Part shown: piece by piece, positions 56,803-64,000 of the stretch
Position numbering within the stretch: position 1 is the stretch's first letter
Layout of the letters: each line of letters begins with the position of its first letter
Source of the DNA: Bolinopsis microptera
Lineage: Eukaryota > Ctenophora > Tentaculata > Lobata > Bolinopsidae
Assembly (NCBI RefSeq): GCF_026151205.1
Contig: NC_087074.1
Span: forward strand, 1,364,001-1,428,000
Length of the DNA stretch: 64,000 nt
Reading direction: 5' to 3'
Translations under genes and position numbers: made by a program
The notes under the pieces: model-generated
What the model was told of the DNA's origin: nothing
Seen by the model: the letters and a program-made list of their open reading frames with translations, nothing else
The model's database searches: none

Positions 56803-58646
56803 GATGGTGCTAGACTGGATATATTTGCTGACGTTCTGATATCACATCTGCTGTGGGCTGACGATCTTGTCCTTCTTGCTCTAAGTCCCGAGGCCTTGCA
56901 AGTCAATATCAACATTCTATTTGATTTCTGTAACTCCATGGGCCTTGAAGTAAATATTAAGAAAACTAAGATTGTAATATTCAGCCCTCCCAAACGAAAG
57001 CAGTCCTATGAAACATTCACATTGGGAGGTCAGCCCATCCAGCACACCGATAAATACTGCTATCTTGGCATAATATTCCACAGAAATGGATCGTTTACAG
57101 CAGCAAATATTGAGCTGAGGGCCAAGGCTCTCCGTGCTCTCTATGGCCTCAAAGGCAAAATAGTTAAGGATGCCCTCTCACACCGTGCCCTTAATATTCT
57201 ATTTGACTCCTTAATAAAACCAATCCTGCTTTATGGCTGTCAAGTCTTATGCCCCCACTCAAAAACCATGAGATACCTTTCAAAAATAGATGACAAAGCA
57301 AACCCCCAGCATACCTTGAAGTACATTGCACAAGACCACTATGAAAAATTCCACCTAAAGTTTATCAAGTGGTCTTTGTCTGTACATTCTAAAGCATCAA
57401 ATATAGGTTGCTGGGGCGAAAGCGGGCGCCACCCTCTATTCTTTGAAGCCTGCAAACTTGCAATAGATTACTATAGTCGCCTTGAAAACACTGAAAACGA
57501 ACTTCTCTGCGCTGCATTTCACGAACAAATCATGTTGGGACTTCCTTGGTATACCAACATCTCAAAGCTGCTCACCAAATACAACTACACCCCCTCATCT
57601 TCCTCAAAATCTAAGCTCTCCACCCAAATCAGTCATAACATGAGGGAAGAATTCGTGAATACCTGGAAAGCTGCCAAGGCCTCCTCGCCAAAACTAGAAT
57701 TCTATAACTTAATTAAACATGATTTCGAACCAGAGGCATACCTACGAATTATCAAAATACCGGATGTTCGAAAAAGTCTGACAAAGTTTCGTATCAGCTG
57801 CCACAACCTCTACATTGAAAGGGGCAGATACGAAACCCCCCTTGTACCAAGAGAAGAACGTTGGTGCACCTACTGCTTTTTCAGCAAAGGGCTCAAGCCT
57901 ATTGAGGACGAAAGTCACGTATTGATTGACTGTCTGCTCTACTCCTCAGTTAGGGAAAAATTCAATTTCCATCCCCTAAACATTACTGACCTAGTCGGTT
58001 TGCTCTCCAACAAAACTCTAGATCCTACCACACTCACTGCCACAGCAAGAGCAATCCATTCAATTCTCTCTGTGAACGAAAATTATACAGCCTACTATAA
58101 GAGCCAGTGGCGTAACGAAAGGCCCTGCTGACCCCGCTGTGCAGGGGGGCGCCGTCTTAGGGGGGCGCCAAATCGTCGTTTGAATGTGGGACAATTTCGA
58201 AAACTTAACTAAAGTACTAGCAAAACTGCGCGTTTTGCTCTAGATACACACTTTTTTAGAGATTTTACCGGCGTATTCTCTAAAATCACCTAATTTGTTC
58301 AATTTTAGGGAGGAGCACCAAAAAGGGAGGGGCGCCAACAGGGGGGCGCTTTTTTCGGCAGGGGGGCGCCAACAGGCAACGTTACGCCACTGATAAGAGC
58401 CAAGATTTCCACTCAAATACTGGCAAGTGCATAATGCTATAGGACCTTAAAATAAGATTGAACCATACAAACTCGATTTATCTATTTTTCTAAAACTAGC
58501 ATTATATAACATTTCTAAATTATCCCTACACACTTGTAAATAATTAGAATTGTGTAACTTAAATTATTTCAGAATTACAACTATTGTGTACTCAATAAAG
58601 TAATTATCACTTTTGTATCCTTGTATCCTTGTATCCTTGTATCCTT
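56803..58646 (+). mobile_element. 5'-truncated LINE: RT catalytic core to 3' tail
   Basis: An open frame from about 56803 contains the reverse transcriptase box LWADDLVLLA, the thumb region (GLEVNIKKTK, DKYCYLGIIFHRNG, KPILLYGCQVL) and a C-terminal zinc-finger-like segment (WCTYCFF ... ESHVLIDC). It is interrupted at 58105 by a 288-bp insertion and resumes at 58401 to a TAG at 58440-58442. The 3' end is a short tandem TTGTATCC tail (58612-58646), a common LINE terminus. The N-terminal part of the element is missing. Confidence 0.85.
58105..58392. mobile_element. 288-bp hAT-like MITE nested in the LINE
   Basis: Terminal inverted repeats CAGTGGCGTAACG / CGTTACGCCACTG and a perfect 8-bp target duplication ATAAGAGC (58097-58104 and 58393-58400). 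The interior is GGGGGGCGCC-rich. Removing it restores the LINE frame. The CAGTG-type ends and 8-bp duplication fit hAT. Confidence 0.92.
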
Positions 58647-58699
58647 AGAAGAGTCGAATTTCTTTGGGGTCAAAATGATGCTCTCCAGGATTTATCCAA

Positions 58700-58993
58700 C
58701 TAAACTAGAAAGATCATAAAATAAAGACTCTGCAAACATCTCAGAGAAATAACACCACCGTAAAGATTAAAGAGGGAGGATCCTGGACCCCGAAATCCAC
58801 CACTTTTCTGTACTTTCAGAGGTACCAATGTGGCAGGAAACCAGGGCTCATGCTGCCGCTGAGCTAAAGCAGTAGAGGGGATGGCGGCTTCTCTAGGATC
58901 TAACACGTCCTGAAGCAGACCAACACTATGTCCCAACGCACTGGTGTTGGGATGTCTGCCCCCGGTGCCTGTCCGGGTCAATAAAGCAGTCAA
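58700..58993 (-). other. unassigned 97-codon open frame
   Basis: Better base composition than its surroundings, with a Gly/Pro/His-containing sequence (RTGTGGRHPNTSALGHSVG). No family recognised. Sits between two retroelement fragments and may be part of one. Confidence 0.25.
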
Positions 58994-59309
58994 GCATCAT
59001 GTATGTTATGTTGAGCATTCTCAACCAACAAATGTGGGAACTCCCACAAAACACCAAAACAGATCTAAAGAGACACTTAACAACATTGGAAAAATAGACT
59101 GCAATTTGTTTATATAATTAATAAAGCGTATATTATTGCCCACGTTAAGGGGCCTGTTAATAATTTATTAAATTATTAGCTATTTTAGATTTAATAATAA
59201 TAATAATGTACTAAATAATAAATTTACAATAATATTCGAAATTAAAACAACTTTCAAACAACTTTCAAAAAAAATTAAAATTTATATATAAATAAAAGCT
59301 ATACCAGCA
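58994..59309. other. no gene seen
   Basis: AT-rich, with AATAAT microsatellite-like sequence near 59190-59230. Confidence 0.4.
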
Positions 59310-59636
59310 ATGTACCTGTCCCATGAAAATGAGAAAAAGCGATGTTACAATGCAAGGGTTCTTGAAGTGGAGAAAGGAAGCTTCACACCTTTAGTGTTCT
59401 CGACTTCTGGTGGAATGGGTGGTGAAGCTGAGAGACTGGTCAAGAAGCTGGCCAGTAAGATGGAGTCCCACACTGGCCAGAGATACTCAGACGCCGTAGG
59501 ATACATAAGAAAGCGCCTTCGCTTTGAAATTCTCAGAACAACAGTGATTTCTCTCCGTGGAGACAGAGGTGCGAGAAAAAACATTGTTGATATAAACAGT
59601 CTAGATCTTAACTTGGAGCCACAAGGCCAAGGGTAA
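59310..59636 (+). mobile_element. retroelement C-terminal coding fragment
   Basis: A 108-codon frame with FTPLVFSTSGGMGGEAERL, RYSDAVGYIRKRLRFEILR and a final basic segment. From memory this segment recurs at the end of multicopy retroelement-type predicted proteins in marine invertebrates; I cannot name the family. No catalytic domain remains, and the flanks are AT-rich. Confidence 0.5.
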
Positions 59637-60420
59637 TTTTTAATTGTTAAGGGAATTTTTTGAATCCTTAAAGGGTTGATTTTATATAGGGTCATTGCTA
59701 TATTATTATGTGTATATTGTTTGAATAATTTTATATAAAAAAAAAATAAAAGCTATTGAGTGTTATTATATATTGTATTAATGCTTTTCTAACAACGTTA
59801 CAACAAATTCATCATGTAGTGCATCCGCTGGGTATATATATATAAATATATTTTATGTTCATGTTCGGGTAAACAAATTTTATTTCTTTAATGTTTAATA
59901 TCTGATAATATTGGTTTTTAAAATAAAGTATAATAATCATCATTACGTTGGTGTTAATTTGGAGGACTTCGCCGCTTCGACGCGCCACGCGAACTAGCAT
60001 TCTTGCTTCGCATCGTCGATCGTTGCTCTGCTTCGCAGAGCAACGATCTCGATGGGTTAACATCGTCAACCAAGTATTAATTAGCATGCTGTTCTATGGC
60101 TCATTTCTCAAAATATACATATTCACCTGTTTATAAAAAAATCTATGCATTTTTAGAAAACTTTTGGTACAACAAATGTTGTGCCAACTTTTATTATGCT
60201 ATTTCTTCCGGTCGCATTTAGTAACCGGTAATACGATTGTAAAATATTTTTCCAATTATCTGATTTCCATTTCAATGGTAAGTATTTAAAATTAAATGTT
60301 CAGGTACACAAATTTGTGCTTCAAATCTTAAAACCAAAACTAAATAAATCCTAGCTAAAGCATAAATAGCTCAAATATCGTTTTACAAGCCTGTGGCGTG
60401 CGCGCGTCTGACAAAAACGG
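59637..60420. other. retroelement flank with a short hairpin
   Basis: AT-rich sequence around a patch of GC-richer short inverted repeats (GAAGC / GCTTC and CGACGATGCGAAGC motifs, 59960-60060). No gene. Confidence 0.4.
60018..60048. repeat. perfect 14-bp-stem hairpin
   Basis: GATCGTTGCTCTGC and its exact reverse complement separated by TTC. Confidence 0.9.
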
Positions 60421-60799
60421 TTATTTGCTTGATTCACGATGTCAATCCTTCGCATCTCGCCGATCTGCATAAACATTATTACATGCGCGGCGCGGCCCAG
60501 TAGTGCATCGCGCTACATTATTATTTGACGGATGTTACTCGTCTAAATTTCTTCGAAGTAGCGCGCCGCTTTCTTCTCGAAATGTTGGCACGAAATGTTG
60601 GCACGAGCTACGAAGTAGCGCGCGCCGGGTCAGATCATTAACAATGGTCAACAAGTTATTTGTAGCGCGATGCACTACTGGGTCGCGCGCGCATCAAATA
60701 ATGCTTCTCGCAACCACAGAAGCAGATCACAGAAGCAACCACAGAAGCAGATCGGCGAGATGCGAAGGATTGACATCGTCAATCAAACAAGTTATTTGC
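60421..60799. mobile_element. fold-back element
   Basis: Outer arms 60421-60468 and 60747-60799 (ATGTCAATCCTTCGCATCTC against GAGATGCGAAGGATTGACAT). Inner arms about 60485-60517 and 60661-60692 (CCCAGTAGTGCATCGCGCTA against TAGCGCGATGCACTACTGGG). GC-rich core with CGAAGTAGCGCG repeats. No coding frame or clear target duplication. Confidence 0.75.
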
Positions 60800-61034
60800 T
60801 CATTACTCGTCAAAAAATGAATTTCATGCTATGTAATAGGTCTTATTCGAAATCAGCGTAAAAATAAATTGGTATAATTATAACTTACTTTTACATTCCC
60901 ACAACTTACTCATATGAGCTCTTAAAACAAAAACGTATACGCATTAGCATGTACAAAAACGGTTAAAATCTAACTTAATCGCGCCCAGGTTTTCATGGGA
61001 CTATGGCGTGCCAGGTAACTAGTTGTATCACGTG

Positions 61035-61288
61035 CACAGGGGGGCCTGAAACCAGGTTTTCGATCAAACGCTACCATTTGTAGTCAAACGTCGCCAACAG
61101 TTGCTCTCGTCCAATGAAATCGCTGCATTCTGCAAGTCATTATGCTTAATTGAATTACATATATTCGTATGCGAAGCTTGGCTTACATAATGCAGCGAAT
61201 TCATTGGACGAGAGCAACTGTTGGCGACGTTTGACTACAAATGGCAGCGTTTGATCGAAAACCTGGTTTCAGCTCCCCCTGTGCGTGG
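61035..61288. mobile_element. long-arm palindromic element
   Basis: Arms of about 100 bp: CACAGGGGG-GCCTGAAACCAGG through GTTGCTCTCGTCCAATGAA on the left, reverse-complemented on the right to AGCTCCCCCTGTG, with a spacer of about 50 bp. Near-perfect, so recent. No target duplication found. Confidence 0.8.
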
Positions 61289-61351
61289 TGATGCAGGGGG
61301 AGCCGCGCACTCGTGCGCGGCGGGTCATACAATGTATGACAAGTAACTAGA

Positions 61352-61430
61352 AGTAAAATACAATTTAAGTAAAATACAATTTTTATTTTCCACAGAAGAA
61401 TCAATACATATTGAATTATAAATATCCGAT
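61352..61430 (-). mobile_element. 3' end of a second SINE-like copy
   Basis: Shares with 55960-56010 a conserved segment (ATCAATACATAT, then TTTTTATTT and repeated AGTAAAATACAATTT). The upstream part cannot be aligned confidently. Confidence 0.5.
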
Positions 61431-61639
61431 AATTCCATTAATAACCATTAAAAGTTGCTTTGTCATTTGTAAAATCAAAAACGAAAAGCCCTACGCTGAA
61501 CGCGCGCGGCATTTTTTCTGTCATCGTTTGTCGTACTCAAAACGTTTCGCGGTTGCGAATGCCGGCCAATCGAGGAAAATCTTTTTACTTTGTATTTTAA
61601 CCATTATAAAGTGTGATTAGTCGGATATGGTACTGAGTT

Positions 61640-62911
61640 CAAACAGTCCCCGAAACGAAAAAGCAAACATTTGATTTTTGTTTCGGCGACTGAATCGTTG
61701 ATGGGCCGGCAAATATTTGTTGTCGAGTAGTGTTGAATACTCATATTAACATGATTATTGATTTAGTTTAGGAATTGTATATAAATATCTTCGACCAAGT
61801 TTAATTGTTAATGAGACTGCACCCCAGCACTGGGCGCGCGCGGCGGCTTTGATGTTAGCGGCTACAAGCTTGAAGCTAGGCAGCTGCAGAAAGATTGTAT
61901 TTTATCTAAAGAACACGATCGTTGCTTATTTTCATTTCAGCAAGTTTGGATCGTACGCGAACATTTAACATTTGTAAGTTGTTTGGTTCTCCTCTTGAAT
62001 GTTTTCAATTGTTTCTTGTTGATGCATGACAGAAATGTAACCTTAAACCTGTAATTTGGGAAGTTCCCAGTGTGGACTCTAGATGTTATTTGTAGATGGA
62101 CATAATAATAATAATAATAATAAATTAATGTTATTTTGATACAGCACCAAAAGGTTAAATAATTTAAATTTAACCCTTATGCTCAGCTGTAAATGATACT
62201 TAAATGACAGTAGAGATCGTGCATCTCGCCTTGGACTGGAGTAAAAACGGAAGTTTATAGCTGCAAGTTAAATCCTGACTAAATAAGGCAGAAACACCTT
62301 TAACAAGAAGATATCCAAGAAAGGTTAGCAGGTTTTCTAACAAAACATATGAAAAATAGATGATGACCACAAGAAATCTATGTATGAGACTCAAGAGACT
62401 AACAAAAAGATATACAAGATAATAAAGATGAAAAATCATAAAATATTAAAATTTCTGTAAGAATCTATAGAACTCCAAATATACAAACAATCTGAATACT
62501 TCAATATACAATACAAAATTATTAAAAAAGCTTACTGCAGAACAGTAACTGATGTTACAGAAAATCCAATACAGTCATGTTAAATTATCTGGGCAACATA
62601 CAAGTCTAGAGACGGTGAAATAAACAGAGTGGTAGAAGACGCTAAAATACTTGAGACAAAATACAAAGAATAAGGCAGCTTTCTCCTGGGTGCCAACCCA
62701 AAAAATGTTGGTGTCCCGGGATAGAGCCTCCTTTTCTGACCTACACTACAATTTTGTTGGCAGAAACAGTGAAACACGGAAAATAATAATATCTCGAATG
62801 TTGCCCGAAAATCCTGAAAAATTAGTAGCCTAAAATAATTTAATTTAAAGCGTAAAATTGACCTGCTATAGGATGAAGATTTTAAAAATCTTCTGATAAT
62901 GTATTATTTAC
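61640..62911. other. LINE 3' flank, no gene seen
   Basis: Contains a GCGCGCGCGG patch near 61830 and an (AAT)n microsatellite at about 62103-62126. Part of 62200-62911 is probably the 3' untranslated end of the LINE to the right. Confidence 0.4.
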
Positions 62912-64000
62912 TCAGTACATATCAAAGGACTTTCTAAACAGATGAGCTTTTAGTTTTCCCTTAAAGTCATTGATGTTTACACATTTCCTGATTTCTTGAG
63001 GAAGGTTGTTCCATAATCTTGGAGCAGATGAAGAGAAGGCTCTTGGTGGTCTGTTTATAGGGCAATGAAGAGACACATCTCTGCCACCACTGGGATTGTA
63101 CTTGACAAGGTTTGACAGGTATGAAGGTGCTAGTCCATGGAGCAATTTGAAAGTTAGCAGGAGTATTTTAAATTCAATACGTTCTTGTACCTTGAGCCAA
63201 TGAAGTTCTTTTATGTAGGGCTCAACTTCTTCTCTCCTCTTTAGACCTTTAACTAAGCGACATGCTCTGTTTTGCAGAGATTGTAGCTGTTTCAAAACAG
63301 AATGATTAGTACCATAGTAAAGTGCATTGCAGTAGTCAAGGGAACTAATAACAAGAGATTGTACGATGATTTGCATTTGATCTTCAGAGAGGAATGGTTT
63401 CATCTTTGCAATATTCCGCATCTTGTGGCAGTTTGCAGCTTTAAGCTTCTTTATCTGAGGATTTAGAGTCAGAGAGGAATCCAATGTAAAGCCAAGGTTT
63501 TTGGTAACGTTAACAAGTCTTTTACAGACAGAAGATTTTAGGAAGACACCACCAATTTCTAATTCTGACAATAAACGTTTTGAACCAAAAACAATAATTT
63601 CAGTTTTAGTTGGATTCAGAAGAAGGAAGTGATTCGTCATCCAGGTCTCGATTTCTCTAAAACAGGAGGGCAGGTCTTCGCTGAGGACTTGATATTCTGT
63701 AGCGGATGAAAATGACTTGTAGATCTGGTGATCATCAGCATAGCCATGGATCAGAAATTGCTTTGATTTTACAGAAGAGTAAATTGAGCGGATGTAGATA
63801 TTGAACAACACAGGGCCAAGGACAGAGCCCTGTGGGACACCAAACTTTATTACAATTTCTTCAGATTCTAGGTCACCTATCTTGACTTTTTGACAACGAC
63901 CACGGATGAAGCTGGTGAACCATTTCAAGGCTGTTCCCGCAATCCCAATCTCACACTTCAATATATTGATCAGTTTGATATGGTCAACTGTGTCGAATGC
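62912..64000 (-). mobile_element. non-LTR retrotransposon reverse transcriptase, partial
   Basis: Open frame running off the right edge. It begins (at 64000) with AFDTVDHIKL (RT motif A), then GVPQGSVLGPVLFNIYI (motif B), HGYADDHQIY (motif C with YADD), FLLLNPTKTEIIVFG and LGFTLDSSLT, and ends with the C-terminal block LLTFKLLHGLAPSYLS, FSSSAPRLWNNLP, FKGKLKAHLF. Typical of CR1/L2/Jockey-clade LINEs. No frameshift in the visible part, so possibly a young copy; the endonuclease half lies outside the window. Confidence 0.9.

Noticed and set aside
58081-58131. LINE protein end reading YKSQWRNERPC
   Set aside because: The last residues come from the inserted MITE. The original C-terminus resumes at 58401 and ends at 58440-58442.
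60503-60861. Two overlapping plus-strand frames of 63 and 105 codons
   Set aside because: Both fall in the arms of a fold-back element and share no protein-like features.
1-64000. tRNA, rRNA or other structured RNA genes
   Set aside because: I looked for tRNA A/B-box-like and rRNA-like sequence by eye and saw none I could support. A covariance-model scan would be decisive.

Overview
This is AT-rich, intron-containing animal DNA. It carries recognisable metazoan genes (KIFBP, ALKBH7, a MARCH1/8-type membrane E3 ligase, the 5' exons of SMC6), dense minisatellites, many small DNA transposons and 3'-truncated non-LTR retrotransposons. The mix fits an invertebrate, perhaps of cnidarian grade, but nothing here fixes the species. 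There are no bacterial features.

The layout is dominated by one very large inverted duplication. The left arm (about 4950-29200) and right arm (29224 to about 49730) are mirror images around a 23-bp spacer centred near 29212. In left-arm order the mirrored genes are: a secreted F5/8C(discoidin)-CCP protein (+), 5' exons of SMC6 (-), an unrecognised nine-exon 574-aa protein (-) with a small secreted-precursor gene nested on the opposite strand in its second intron, a MARCH-type RING-CH ligase (-), and the 3' exons of KIFBP (-). The remaining KIFBP exons (1-6) lie at 50608-52914 on the same strand as the left-arm exons, beyond the right arm and a 100-N gap. The right arm therefore interrupts a gene. 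The arms also differ like two haplotypes: the left arm has at least four transposon insertions, and the right arm has precise empty sites for three element loci. The simplest reading is that an assembler folded two haplotypes together head-to-head. The inner part of the right arm (about 29.2-44.2 kb) is full of small indels, as in uncorrected long reads. The outer part (about 44.2-49.7 kb) is clean.

Left of the duplication (1-4700) are a small type I membrane protein gene, a 15-bp minisatellite that reads as (KKEVT)n, and a tandemly duplicated TATA-driven mini-gene with one broken copy. Right of the gap are the KIFBP 5' exons, an intronless ALKBH7 gene, and from about 55 kb a retrotransposon-rich zone with nested insertions, including an hAT-like MITE with 8-bp target duplications inside a LINE ORF.

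Because the outer arms act as two clean alleles, coding exons can be compared directly. By hand count the SMC6 exons differ by 16 synonymous and 2 nonsynonymous bases. The adjacent F5/8C-CCP exons differ by about 8 synonymous and 29 nonsynonymous bases plus two in-frame 9-bp indels. That contrast points to unusually fast protein evolution of the secreted lectin-like gene and is the strongest biological lead in the window.
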